From an uncultured Oscillospiraceae bacterium (GTDB lineage Bacteria; Bacillota; Clostridia; Oscillospirales; Oscillospiraceae), in assembly GCA_947599875.1 (NCBI GenBank), contig CANQFV010000002.1, forward strand, positions 1 through 64,000: a DNA stretch of 64,000 nt, read 5' to 3'. Below the pieces are notes generated by a model. The model was not told where the DNA came from. It was given only the letters and a program-made list of their open reading frames with translations, and did no database searches. How positions within the stretch are numbered: the first letter of the stretch is position 1; each line of letters begins with the position of its first letter. The translations under genes were made by a program, and so were the position numbers. This document shows positions 39,923-48,443 of the stretch, one piece after another.

Positions 39923-39957
39923 TTTCCCCTCCCCGCCCGGGGAGGGGAAATTTTTTT
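39923..39957 (+). terminator. Terminator of uraA
   Basis: A perfect 13-base-pair stem (TTTCCCCTCCCCG with its complement), a 2-base loop and seven T. Confidence 0.95.
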
Positions 39958-39988
39958 ATTCGATTTGGGCGGATTGGGAAATTTATCC

Positions 39989-40017
39989 TTGACAGTTAAG
40001 TTGTATTATGATATAAT
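39989..40017 (+). promoter_or_regulatory. Consensus promoter of the lipoprotein/ABC-2 operon
   Basis: TTGACA, exactly 17 bases, then TATAAT: a perfect sigma-A consensus. It stands 126 bases ahead of the first gene of the operon. Confidence 0.9.
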
Positions 40018-40028
40018 AAAGATAATTT

Positions 40029-40048
40029 AAATATGTCGATTCATATTT
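40029..40048. promoter_or_regulatory. Operator-like dyad just downstream of the operon promoter
   Basis: AAATATG-TCGATT-CATATTT is a perfect 7-6-7 dyad starting about 11 bases past the -10, over or just after the expected transcription start. This is a good position for a repressor. A very strong promoter with an operator would fit tight control of the downstream operon. The regulator is not in view. Confidence 0.4.
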
Positions 40049-40142
40049 ACAGGGAACGTCACTCCCCTGATACTTTCATTCCGCTTATTGCTCCCCGGGG
40101 CCTCCGGGGTGTAATAAAATATTTTTTAAAGGAGAAATTCCC

Positions 40143-40574
40143 ATGAAAAAAAGTGTCAAGCTTCTCACCTGCGTGTCCGTTGCGGTCGTTCTGGTATGTC
40201 TGTTGGCCGTATCCGCCTTTGCGCTTAACAAGAAGGGGCATTTCACCGTAAACATTCTCGGAGCGGATTTTACAGGGGACTATAGCGCATCGCTGCTTGT
40301 TCACTCAGCCTACACGGACGCCTCCTTTGAGGTCACAAATTACACCGGTTTTTATGATGACGGGGGTGACGCTGTGATCGACGGCCATCTGTATGGTGTA
40401 TATGAAGATGGATCCACTAATGAAATTGCCCCGATTTATAACAGAGGCGCATTTAGTTGCAGTAGAAGCCTTATTTACACCTTAAGTTCGGGAACATATA
40501 CCAGTGTAAAAGCTACCTGTAATTATAATTTCTTTGCTACAATTTGCACCTTGGAAGACAGCGCCTCACTTTAA
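40143..40574 (+). CDS. Small exported protein, unknown function
   Basis: A 143-residue predicted secreted protein that I do not recognise. Residues 1-27 are a signal peptide ending VSAFA, so the mature part starts near LNKKGHF. The mature region of about 115 residues is rich in Tyr, Thr, Ser and Asn (YNRGAFSCSRSLIYTLSSGTYTSVKATCNYNFFATICTL), looks all-beta, and has three Cys. It is the first gene after the perfect promoter at 39989 and lies 53 bases before the first of three lipoprotein genes, so it is probably exported with their products. GGAG lies 8 bases before the ATG. Confidence 0.75.
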   Translation: MKKSVKLLTCVSVAVVLVCLLAVSAFALNKKGHFTVNILGADFTGDYSASLLVHSAYTDASFEVTNYTGFYDDGGDAVIDGHLYGVYEDGSTNEIAPIYNRGAFSCSRSLIYTLSSGTYTSVKATCNYNFFATICTLEDSASL

Positions 40575-40627
40575 CAGGTTTAAAGTGAAACCAAAAAGCA
40601 TGTCAACTGTCCTATTGGAGGTGCGGT

Positions 40628-42055
40628 ATGAAAAAAACAATAGCTCTACTCTTGGCGGCCATTCTGCTGGCCGGCTCACTGACCTCCTGTGAGCTTTTTA
40701 TCTCCGGAGAACAGGACAGGCTTTCTCCTCAGTCCCCCACCGGGGGGCCTGAGGAGGAGCCGCCAGACGACACGGACGACACGGGCGAAACGGACCCCAC
40801 CGTGGACGAATACGGATTCACGCTGTTCCCGGAGGGGAATTATCTGGCAGACCCCCGGTTTGACACAGAGGAATTTTTGCCAGACTACGACGCGGATCCC
40901 TCCTTCATCCATTATTTATCAACAGCGATTAATTATTTATGCGTCACCGACACCACGATCTACACCTACATCAAGCCCTCCTCCCAGTCCGACCAGTCCG
41001 ATCAAATAAGCAGGATCCTCTACACGGACAAGGGGACCGGCATCACCCTGCCCCTGTGCGGGAAGCCGGAGTGCCGCCATAACGACGAAAACTGCAATGC
41101 GTACATAGCTAATCCACACGGTATGTTCGGCATGTCCATATATGACGGAAAGCTGTGTTGGTTCAATGCGAGCGCCAATTCGATTTACAGCGCCACCCTG
41201 GACGGAGCAAACAGGGAAACGCTCTGCAAAACCCCCACTGACTTTGTCACCTATGCATCATCTCCGTGCTGTCTGTTTCACCGGGGATATTATTATTTTT
41301 CAACTCCAGTCAATATAGTCAGCGACGGCATCCCCGCCGTCAGCTTAGAGATAAAGGTTCAGGCACTGGACGGGAGCGAGTCGTTCTCCCTCCTGAAAAA
41401 GACAGCCCCCGCCGACACGAATGCGGACATGATGCTCTATCCCTACGGGAACGATCTCTATATTCTCATTCTCTACACCCTTGCCGACGAAAGCGCTCCA
41501 ACGTACAGTTATGTTCTTGAGCTTTACCGCTGGGACAGCAAGACGAGGAAGGGCGAACAGTTGCTCTCCACCACGGTGGGCGAAGACGACGAGGAGTACC
41601 TATCCAACAGAAGCTTTAAATGCGTGCCGGGCGACGGGCTGTATTACACCATTTTCCAGGAGCTGTCCCACACGGACAGCGGAAATTATCTCTGGAGAAC
41701 GATGGTCATGAAATACTCCCTGGAGACAGGCGAGACGCAGGTCGTTTTCCAGCTTGACGACGATGAAGAGACACAAGTCAGTGGTGATAATATCTATTAC
41801 GTCCGGGATCGGATCATTGTGGAGATCAACAGGCGTGAGGCAGACGGAAGTTTAAAACGCAGCGTAAACCTCTATTCCTATGACGGGGAGCTGCAGGGCA
41901 GTCTGGATATGGGGGATCTGTCCTTCAGCTGCTTTTTAGGCGCTGACCAGGAGTATCTTTACAGCTGGTATTCGGGCAACACAGGTGATTTTTACTTTGC
42001 CCTGCCCCTGGACGGCGGCGACCCCATTATCATTAACGCCATCGAGCAAGAATAA
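40628..42055 (+). CDS. Lipoprotein with Cys/His motif, tandem copy 1
   Basis: A 475-residue lipoprotein (lipobox LTSC). An acidic Pro-rich linker leads to the segment FPEGNYLADPRFDTEEFLPDYDADPSF, which is shared by the next two genes. At about 138-151 it has LCGKPECRHNDENC, a C-x4-C-x-H-x4-C pattern that could bind metal. The rest is a series of short beta-rich repeats (YDGKLCWFN, DLYILILYTL, YLYSWYSGN), consistent with a beta-propeller and reminiscent of DUF5050-type proteins. The next gene is nearly identical. A role as a substrate-binding or sensing partner of the ABC-2 transporter downstream is inferred from position only. GGAGGTG precedes the ATG. Confidence 0.75.
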   Translation: MKKTIALLLAAILLAGSLTSCELFISGEQDRLSPQSPTGGPEEEPPDDTDDTGETDPTVDEYGFTLFPEGNYLADPRFDTEEFLPDYDADPSFIHYLSTAINYLCVTDTTIYTYIKPSSQSDQSDQISRILYTDKGTGITLPLCGKPECRHNDENCNAYIANPHGMFGMSIYDGKLCWFNASANSIYSATLDGANRETLCKTPTDFVTYASSPCCLFHRGYYYFSTPVNIVSDGIPAVSLEIKVQALDGSESFSLLKKTAPADTNADMMLYPYGNDLYILILYTLADESAPTYSYVLELYRWDSKTRKGEQLLSTTVGEDDEEYLSNRSFKCVPGDGLYYTIFQELSHTDSGNYLWRTMVMKYSLETGETQVVFQLDDDEETQVSGDNIYYVRDRIIVEINRREADGSLKRSVNLYSYDGELQGSLDMGDLSFSCFLGADQEYLYSWYSGNTGDFYFALPLDGGDPIIINAIEQE

Positions 42056-42068
42056 TTGGAGGTGCGGT

Positions 42069-43466
42069 ATGAAAAAAACAATGACTCTACTCCTGGCGGC
42101 CATTCTGCTGGCAGGCTCACTGACCTCCTGTGAGCTTTTTATCTCCGGAGAACAGGACAGGCTTTCTCCTCAGCCCCCCACCGGGGGGCCTGGGGAGGAG
42201 CCGCCAGACGATTCAGACGACGCGGACCCCACCGTGGACGAATACGGATTCACGCTGTTCCCGGAGGGGAATTATCTGGCAGATCCCCGGTTTGACACAG
42301 AGGAATTTTTGCCAGACTACGACGCGGATCCCTCCTTCATCCATTTTTTATCAACAGCGATTAATTATTTATGCGTCACCGACACCACGATCTACAGCTA
42401 CATCAAGCCCTCCGCCTCCCAGCCCATAAGCAGGATCCTCTACACGGACAAGGAGACCGGCATCACCCTGCCCCTGTGCGGGAAGCCGGAGTGCCGCCAT
42501 AACGACGAAAACTGCAATGCGTACATAGCTAATCCACACGGTATGTTCGGCATGTCCATATATGACGGAAAGCTGTGTTGGTTCAATGCGAGCGCCAATT
42601 CGATTTACAGCGCCACCCTGGACGGAGCAAACAGGGAAACGCTCTGCAAAACCCCCACTGACTTTGTCACCTATGCATCATCTCCGTGCTGTCTTTTTCA
42701 CCGGGGATATTATTATTTTTCAACTCCAGTCAATATAGTCAGCGACGGCATCCCCTCCGTCAGCTTAGAGATAAAGGTTCAGGCACTGGATGGGAGCGAG
42801 TCGTTCTCCCTCCTGAAAAAGACAGCCCCCGCCGGTACGAATGCGGACATGATGCTCTATCCCTATGGGAACGATCTCTATATTCTCATTCTCTACACCC
42901 TTGCCGACGGAAGCGCTCCAACGTACAGTTATGTTCTTGAGCTTTACCGCTGGGACAGCAAGACGAGAAAGGGCGAACAGCTGCTCTCCACCACGGCGGG
43001 CGAAGACGACGGGGAGTACCTATCCAACAAAAGCTTTAAGTGCGTGCCGGGCGACGGGCTGTATTACACCGTTTTCCAGGAGCTGTCCCACACGGACAGC
43101 GGCAATTACCTCTGGAGAACGATGGTCATGAAATACTCCCTGGAGACGGGCGAGACGCAGGTCGTTTTTCAGCTTGACGACGATGAAGAGACGCAGATCG
43201 ATGATATCTATTATGTCCGGGATCGAATCATTGCGGAGATCAACAGTCGTGAGGCAGACGGAAGCCCAAAGCGCAGTGTAAACCTCTACTCCTACGACGG
43301 GGAGCTGCGGGGCAGTCTGGATATGGGGGATCTGTACCTCGGTACCTTTTTGGGTGCTGACCAGGAGTATCTTTACAGCTGGTATTTGGGCAACACAGGT
43401 GATTCTTACTTTGCCCTGCCCCTGGACGGCGGCGACCCCATTATCATCACCCTGGAACAGGAGTAA
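42069..43466 (+). CDS. Lipoprotein with Cys/His motif, tandem copy 2
   Basis: A 465-residue near-duplicate of the preceding gene, starting 14 bases after its stop. It has the same signal peptide and lipobox LTSC, the same N-terminal segment and the same LCGKPECRHNDENC motif. It differs by a shorter linker (DDSDDADPTVDE), a 4-residue shorter loop near 115, a short indel near 380 and scattered substitutions, and its C-terminus is LEQE rather than IEQE. Both copies keep intact frames and ribosome sites, so both are probably expressed. The start is the ATG with GGAGGTGCGGT upstream; upstream in-frame codons belong to the tail of copy 1. Confidence 0.75.
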   Translation: MKKTMTLLLAAILLAGSLTSCELFISGEQDRLSPQPPTGGPGEEPPDDSDDADPTVDEYGFTLFPEGNYLADPRFDTEEFLPDYDADPSFIHFLSTAINYLCVTDTTIYSYIKPSASQPISRILYTDKETGITLPLCGKPECRHNDENCNAYIANPHGMFGMSIYDGKLCWFNASANSIYSATLDGANRETLCKTPTDFVTYASSPCCLFHRGYYYFSTPVNIVSDGIPSVSLEIKVQALDGSESFSLLKKTAPAGTNADMMLYPYGNDLYILILYTLADGSAPTYSYVLELYRWDSKTRKGEQLLSTTAGEDDGEYLSNKSFKCVPGDGLYYTVFQELSHTDSGNYLWRTMVMKYSLETGETQVVFQLDDDEETQIDDIYYVRDRIIAEINSREADGSPKRSVNLYSYDGELRGSLDMGDLYLGTFLGADQEYLYSWYLGNTGDSYFALPLDGGDPIIITLEQE

Positions 43467-43520
43467 ACTGAGCAAGGGTAACTTGTAAAAAATAAAAGCT
43501 CATGGATCGGGAGGCACATG

Positions 43521-44954
43521 ATGAAAAAAATAACAGCGCTTATTCTTCTGCTGACGATGCTGACGGGGGTGTTGGCGTCGTGCGATCAGCCGAATTCTCC
43601 TGGCGGGGAGAAGGATAATCCCCCCTCCTATGTGGGGGACGGGGAACAGGGATCCGGGGATGAGTACGGCCCCTCCGGCCAGGATCAGCCCGATGAGCCT
43701 GAAATGCCGGTGGATCCCTCCCTGGATGAGAACGGCTTTAAGCTGTTCCCCCAGGGGAATTATCTGACGGACCCCACGTTTGACACGGAGGAATACCTGC
43801 CGGACTACGACGCGGACCCGTCCTTTATCTTCGGTTCCTCAAATTCCGTGCGGGACTTCAGCGTTTGCAGCACCGACACGGCGATCTACTCGAGCCTGGC
43901 CGGGAGCGGCAATTCGCGGTATCTGTACCGCACGGACAAGGAGACCGGCGTCAGCGAACCCCTGTGCGCGGATCCGGAGTGCAACCACTTCTTCGTGCAG
44001 GACTGCAGCGCCATCGTATCGCGCAACATCACGGGACTGCAGGTTTACGACGGGAAGCTGTACTGGGTGGATCAGTCAAAATATCAGCTCCGGCGGATCA
44101 ATCTTGACGGGACGGATCCGGAGACGGTATCGACCCTATCACGGGATATCGCCCTCCTCAGGGGCGGCGGCGACTCGGCTTTCATCCACCGGGGCTATCT
44201 GTACATGAGTTCCGCGACTCAGGAGGAGGTAAACGGGCGAAACCTGGCGCGTATCCGCATCGCCGCCCAGTCCCTGGACGGGAAGGACTCCTTCCTCCTG
44301 TTGGATAAATACCTGAATTTGTTCTACTTATACTTCGCGGTGAGGCCCGTGGGCAACAGCCTGTACATCCTGCTGACCAACTCCAACTCCGGCGAACAGG
44401 TCTATTTTGAGCTGTTCCGCTGGGACATCGCCACAAGGGAGGGCCAGCGGCTCTACTCCAACGACGGAGAGGATCCGAACAAGATCCTCTCTTACGGGAG
44501 CTGGAGCTTCCAGGTGGTTCCCGGCGACGGCATCTACTTTACACAGCTTGAGCGGCTTTCCAATCCGGACAACATTGACGGGCGCTTCGTCCAGACGAAT
44601 ATCATGAAGTACGCCTTTGACACCGGGGAGGTCACGGAGGTCTTTCACCTGTACGACGGGCCGTCTTTCAATTACAGCGAGCCGATTTACACCCCGGACT
44701 ATTTGGCCGTCCGGTGCGGGGAATCGGGCAAAAACGATGAGCAGTATATCAATCTGTACTCGTATGACGGGACGCTTATCCGGCAGCTGGATCTGAAGGG
44801 ATACGGCTTCTCCAGCTACTTAGGGATCGACGGCGAGAACATTTACGCACAGTACTTCCCCCCTGCCGAAAACGAAAGCCGGCTCAACTCGCTCCTGGCC
44901 ATACCCCTGGACGGCAGCGATCCCTTTGTGGTGCGGGGGGAGGTCGCAGGATAA
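43521..44954 (+). CDS. Lipoprotein, divergent third paralogue
   Basis: A 477-residue lipoprotein (lipobox LASC) clearly related to the two before it: FPQGNYLTDPTFDTEEYLPDYDADPSF matches their N-terminal segment, and LCADPECNHFFVQDC keeps the C-x4-C-x-H-x5-C pattern. Most other positions have diverged, although the order of repeats (YDGKLYWVD, GNSLYILLTNSN, YSYDGTLIRQLDL) is the same. The third copy is therefore an old duplication and copies 1 and 2 a recent one. It lies 54 bases after copy 2 and 69 bases before the ABC ATPase. The second of two adjacent ATGs is used, 6 bases past GGAGG. Confidence 0.75.
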   Translation: MKKITALILLLTMLTGVLASCDQPNSPGGEKDNPPSYVGDGEQGSGDEYGPSGQDQPDEPEMPVDPSLDENGFKLFPQGNYLTDPTFDTEEYLPDYDADPSFIFGSSNSVRDFSVCSTDTAIYSSLAGSGNSRYLYRTDKETGVSEPLCADPECNHFFVQDCSAIVSRNITGLQVYDGKLYWVDQSKYQLRRINLDGTDPETVSTLSRDIALLRGGGDSAFIHRGYLYMSSATQEEVNGRNLARIRIAAQSLDGKDSFLLLDKYLNLFYLYFAVRPVGNSLYILLTNSNSGEQVYFELFRWDIATREGQRLYSNDGEDPNKILSYGSWSFQVVPGDGIYFTQLERLSNPDNIDGRFVQTNIMKYAFDTGEVTEVFHLYDGPSFNYSEPIYTPDYLAVRCGESGKNDEQYINLYSYDGTLIRQLDLKGYGFSSYLGIDGENIYAQYFPPAENESRLNSLLAIPLDGSDPFVVRGEVAG

Positions 44955-45023
44955 AGGCGGTTATTCCCCATAAATATCAAGCCGGAACGGCTCCGGCAAA
45001 AACAAGTAAAGGAGCGGTGCAAA

Positions 45024-45761
45024 ATGGAACTTGAACTGAAAAATTTAACGAAAACCTATGGCAAGCTCACGGCGCTGAACAACTTCTCCGCTGTTTTTAC
45101 CCCGGGCATCTACGGGATCCTGGGCGCCAACGGAGCGGGAAAAAGCACCATGATGAACCTGATCACGGACAATATCAAGCGGGACAGCGGCTCCATCATC
45201 TTCGACGGCGAGGAGATCCTGCAGATGGGCGACCGTTTCCGCTCCGTGTTGGGGTACATGCCTCAGCAGCAGGGGATCTATGAACACATGACGGCGGAGA
45301 GCTTCGTCACATACATCGGCAGGCTGAAGGGCCTGCGGGGCAAGGCCCTTAGCAGTGAGGTGAACAGCGTCCTGGAGCTGACGAATCTGGACAACGTGCG
45401 GCACAAAAAGGTGGGCGGCTTCTCCGGCGGTATGAAGCAGCGGGTTCTGCTGGCCCAGGCGCTTTTGGGGGATCCCAAGGTGCTGATCCTGGACGAGCCG
45501 ACGGCGGGTCTGGATCCCAGGGAGCGGGTGCGCATCCGCAATTTTATCAAGGAGCTGGCCAAAAACAGGATCGTACTGCTGGCAACGCATATCGTCAGCG
45601 ACATCGAGTCCATCGCGGATGAGGTGCTGCTGATGAAAAAGGGACAGCTGCTGCGGATGGATCCTCCGGCGGAGCTGATCGCCGCCATTCCGGATACCTG
45701 GACACCGGTGGCGTTCCGGCTGAACCTGGAGGACGTGTATCTTTACTTTTTAGGTGAATGA
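45024..45761 (+). CDS. ABC transporter ATP-binding protein (ABC-2 type)
   Basis: A 245-residue ATPase that powers the membrane protein encoded next. Walker A is GANGAGKST (about 32-40), the Q-loop is GYMPQQQGIYEHMT, the signature is FSGGMKQR, Walker B is VLILDEPTAGLDP and the switch His is in LLATHIVSD. The sequence is of the type that drives ABC-2 exporters for lantibiotics, drugs or natural products, not importers. It ends one base before the permease start. AAAGGAG lies upstream of the ATG. Confidence 0.92.
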   Translation: MELELKNLTKTYGKLTALNNFSAVFTPGIYGILGANGAGKSTMMNLITDNIKRDSGSIIFDGEEILQMGDRFRSVLGYMPQQQGIYEHMTAESFVTYIGRLKGLRGKALSSEVNSVLELTNLDNVRHKKVGGFSGGMKQRVLLAQALLGDPKVLILDEPTAGLDPRERVRIRNFIKELAKNRIVLLATHIVSDIESIADEVLLMKKGQLLRMDPPAELIAAIPDTWTPVAFRLNLEDVYLYFLGE

Positions 45762-45762
45762 T

Positions 45763-48102
45763 ATGGGCGAGTGGAAACGTGTATTTACAGATCCCCGCAG
45801 GATCGGGGCTGTGGTGCTGATCCTTCTGCTGTCGGCCGCTTTCTTCCTGGTGGGAAAAATGGATTTCTTCGGCCGCGGCTCCATTACGTCCCTTACGGAC
45901 GGGGAGGCCTACTATTCCCACCTGACGGAAAGGTTCCGGGGGAAGGATCTTGATGAGATCGGCACCATTCTGAATGACGAAGCTGAGCTGTTGAACAGCT
46001 ATCATATGCAGCTTATGGGCGTGGAGGATCTGATGACTTTCCCCCCGGAGGAGGTGGCGGCGTGGATCGCGGAGGATCCCCTTCTCTCCTCCGTCTCCGA
46101 CCTTGACGATGAGCTGAAGCTGAATATCGTCAGAACGCTGGAGAACCGCGTCGCGGAGCTGACGGAGGAGCTGGAGTACATCCAGGGGTACGACGCGTAC
46201 ATTGAGGGCGTCCAGGAGCAGGCGAGGCTCCAGTCCCAGACGGCGCTGTTCAAGGACGAGAACACCTTTGTACATAGGAACCTGGTGAAAACGGCGGAGG
46301 AATTCGCCACGATGCGGGGCATCCAGGTGGAATTTGGCGCCAACCGGGGCATCCAGCAGTGGGTGGAATTTGAGCTGGCGGATTACCTGTATCTGCTGTT
46401 GATCATACTCTTTGTCTTCTCCTTCCTCCAGGAGCGGAAGGCGGGACTCTGGGGAATCATCCGGGACACCAGGGGCGGACGGTGGCGTATGGGCGTCCAC
46501 CGGGCGGCTATATTGGCCGTTGTATCCGTCGGAGGGGTGGCGCTGATCTTCGGCTCCAACCTTCTGATCTCCCTGTCCCTCTCCGGAGGTTGGGAGGACA
46601 TGGGCAGGAGCGTCCAATCCCTGGAGATCTTCCGGACGCTGACCTACCACATCACCGTGGGCGAGTGGATCGCCCAGTACCTGCTGCTGAAGGCGGCGTC
46701 GGGCTTTATGGTGGGGCTTTTCCTGTGGTGCCTGCTGGGGTCTATTTCCAGTGTGCAGTTCTCCCTGTCTGTGCTGTGCGTGACGCTGGCGGCGGAGTAC
46801 GCCCTCTTTGCCTTCCTGCCCGTGCAGAGCATCCTCAACCCGTTGAAGTATTTCAACATTTTCTCCTACATCCGCACATCCAAGCTCTATACTGAGTATC
46901 TGAACATTGACCTGTTCGGCTATCCCTTTGGGAGCAGGCGGCTGGCCCTGATCTGGCTGCCCATCTTCGCGGGGTGCTTCCTGACCTGGGCCATTTTGCT
47001 CCAGCATTTCAGACGGCCCGAGGGAAACAGGAGCCTCCTCCCCTTCCTGGCAAACATGTGGAACAAGTTCCTGGACTTCTTCCGGCGGCATTTCACCATA
47101 GGCGGGTGGGAGCTGTACAAGACCTTGTTCTATCAGAAGGTGCTGATCATCCTCCTGGTCATCCTGGTGGCCAGCGGGTCGTTGAACTTTATCCGATACA
47201 GCAGGACCCTGAGCAATGACAGCTGGTACGACGCGTACATGACGGATCTTCAGGGGCCGCTTGACGACGAGTACACCGATGCCTACCTCACCCTGGCGCG
47301 CTCCAAGGCTGAGGAAAACCCTGAGCTTCTCTCGGCCATTGACCGGGTGGAGGCTCGGGTGGAGACCCTGCGTGACCGGGCGGAGCAGGGCGGATACCAA
47401 CCGTGGATCGTGTCGTCCACAGATCCCTATGACAGCATCATGGGGGATCCCAGTCAGGATCTCCAGCACCTTAATGCGGCCTTCTCAATGGTCTTTATCG
47501 CCCTCTGCTGCGCCGCCATGTGGGCCTATGAGCAGCAGTCGGGCGTGGTGTACATGCTCCGCTCCCTCAAGGGTGGACGCGGGGGCGTCCTCCGCCGGAA
47601 GCTGCTGTGCGCTCTGGTCATGACGGCGCTGGTTTGGGCGGCGGTGTATGTGCGGGAGTTTCAGGCCTTCGCCAAGTTCTTCCACCCCACCGATATTGCC
47701 TCGCCCTTAGGGAATTTCGACAAATTCCAGCGCGCCCCCTTCCCCGGGATGACGATGGGACAACTCATGGCGGTGGTCTATACGGCCAGATTTGTTATGC
47801 TGTTCCTGGTGGCGATGATGGTCATGTTCATCAGTGAACACTCCCCCACGGTGGAGGCATCCTACATCCTGAATCTGGTGATCCTCGGCCTGCCGGCTAT
47901 CCTCTACGCGCTGGGGATCGAATTCCTGGGCTATCTCTCACCGGTGGAGGCCGTCTCCGCCGCCGAGGGCTTCTGGACGCTGGCCACCTCTGGCCAGTAC
48001 AAGGGGCTGATCCCCCTGGCTGTCTGGGCTGTGGTTGGGATCGCGGCGCTGATCCTGAACTGCCGGAAATGGGTGAAAACAGGCTCCGGTGTCCGGGCCT
48101 GA
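45763..48102 (+). CDS. Large two-half ABC-2 permease
   Basis: A 779-residue membrane protein that looks like two fused ABC-2 permease halves. Each half starts with one transmembrane helix (about 14-32 and about 462-480), followed by a large extracytoplasmic domain (about 35-205, with a helical stretch VRTLENRVAELTEELEYIQ; and about 485-590) and then about five more helices. It contains no ATPase and pairs with the ATP-binding protein directly upstream. The cargo is unknown; the lipoproteins in the same operon are candidates for associated factors. The ATG at 45763 has AGGTGA 5 bases upstream; a GTG nine bases earlier is an alternative. Confidence 0.8.
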   Translation: MGEWKRVFTDPRRIGAVVLILLLSAAFFLVGKMDFFGRGSITSLTDGEAYYSHLTERFRGKDLDEIGTILNDEAELLNSYHMQLMGVEDLMTFPPEEVAAWIAEDPLLSSVSDLDDELKLNIVRTLENRVAELTEELEYIQGYDAYIEGVQEQARLQSQTALFKDENTFVHRNLVKTAEEFATMRGIQVEFGANRGIQQWVEFELADYLYLLLIILFVFSFLQERKAGLWGIIRDTRGGRWRMGVHRAAILAVVSVGGVALIFGSNLLISLSLSGGWEDMGRSVQSLEIFRTLTYHITVGEWIAQYLLLKAASGFMVGLFLWCLLGSISSVQFSLSVLCVTLAAEYALFAFLPVQSILNPLKYFNIFSYIRTSKLYTEYLNIDLFGYPFGSRRLALIWLPIFAGCFLTWAILLQHFRRPEGNRSLLPFLANMWNKFLDFFRRHFTIGGWELYKTLFYQKVLIILLVILVASGSLNFIRYSRTLSNDSWYDAYMTDLQGPLDDEYTDAYLTLARSKAEENPELLSAIDRVEARVETLRDRAEQGGYQPWIVSSTDPYDSIMGDPSQDLQHLNAAFSMVFIALCCAAMWAYEQQSGVVYMLRSLKGGRGGVLRRKLLCALVMTALVWAAVYVREFQAFAKFFHPTDIASPLGNFDKFQRAPFPGMTMGQLMAVVYTARFVMLFLVAMMVMFISEHSPTVEASYILNLVILGLPAILYALGIEFLGYLSPVEAVSAAEGFWTLATSGQYKGLIPLAVWAVVGIAALILNCRKWVKTGSGVRA

Positions 48103-48118
48103 GCTTCCGTCATCTGAA

Positions 48119-48153
48119 ACAACCCCCCGCAGGCTTCGCCTGCGGGGGGTTGT
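48119..48153 (+). terminator. Strong hairpin ending the lipoprotein/ABC-2 operon
   Basis: A perfect 16-base-pair stem (ACAACCCCCCGCAGGC with its complement) and loop TTC. The right flank is TTGT rather than a long T-run, so termination strength is uncertain. Its core GCAGGCTTCGCCTGC recurs at 48360-48396. Confidence 0.7.
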
Positions 48154-48164
48154 CAGCCTGTCGA

Positions 48165-48331
48165 AAAAGCCCTGCGGGCTTTTCCGGCAAAGGGGAACGT
48201 GCGGGAAATTTCTCTGAATTTTGCGAAATTCAGAGAATTTTCCCTGCCGTCACGCTGCGCGCACGGCCCGGAGGGCCGTACACTTGCGTGACAAAAGGGA
48301 TTTTTTCCGACGCACATGTCGCCGGAAAAAA
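48165..48331 (+). ncRNA. Multi-hairpin structured element, copy B
   Basis: This copy has the same order of parts as copy A at 33017-33188. hp1 is AAAAGCCC-TGC-GGGCTTTT. The linker is GCAAAGGGGAACGTGCG. hp2 (48203-48221 with 48226-48244) has 18 of 19 positions paired and loop TGCG. The joint TTTTCCCTGC follows. hp3 is an outer stem GTCACGC/GCGTGAC enclosing ACGGCCC-GGA-GGGCCGT and ACACTTGCG. hp4 is TTTTTTCCG/CGGAAAAAA around a CACATGT loop. Stems differ from copy A in sequence but remain paired. It fills most of the 341-base gap between convergent transcription units and is bracketed by two palindromes with the same core. Confidence 0.6.
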
Positions 48332-48359
48332 GTTTGAACTTGCGTTTTTTGACAAACTG

Positions 48360-48396
48360 AACAAACACCCGCAGGCTTCGCCTGCGGGTGTTTGTT
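48360..48396 (-). terminator. Hairpin after the ABC-FtsX gene
   Basis: AACAAACACCCGCAGGC pairs with its complement around loop TTC. It shares the core CCCGCAGGCTTCGCCTGCGGG with the hairpin at 48119-48153. On the minus strand it lies 48 bases past the stop codon at 48444. Confidence 0.65.
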
Positions 48397-48443
48397 ATTG
48401 GATTTTGTTATCGGGGTTTGCCATTATTGATACGGCTTGTTTT

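Larger units (their letters stand above)
40613..43466 (+). repeat. Tandem gene duplication of about 1.43 kb
   Basis: The unit starting ATTGGAGGTGCGGTATGAAAA begins at about 40613 and again at about 42054, covering ribosome site, gene and stop. Over long stretches (for example 41060-41273 against 42473-42686) the two copies are identical or nearly so, including silent positions. Differences cluster in two short indels, near residue 115 (SSQSDQSDQ against SASQP) and near residue 380 (QVSGDN against QIDD). The event is recent or the copies are kept alike by gene conversion. Confidence 0.9.
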
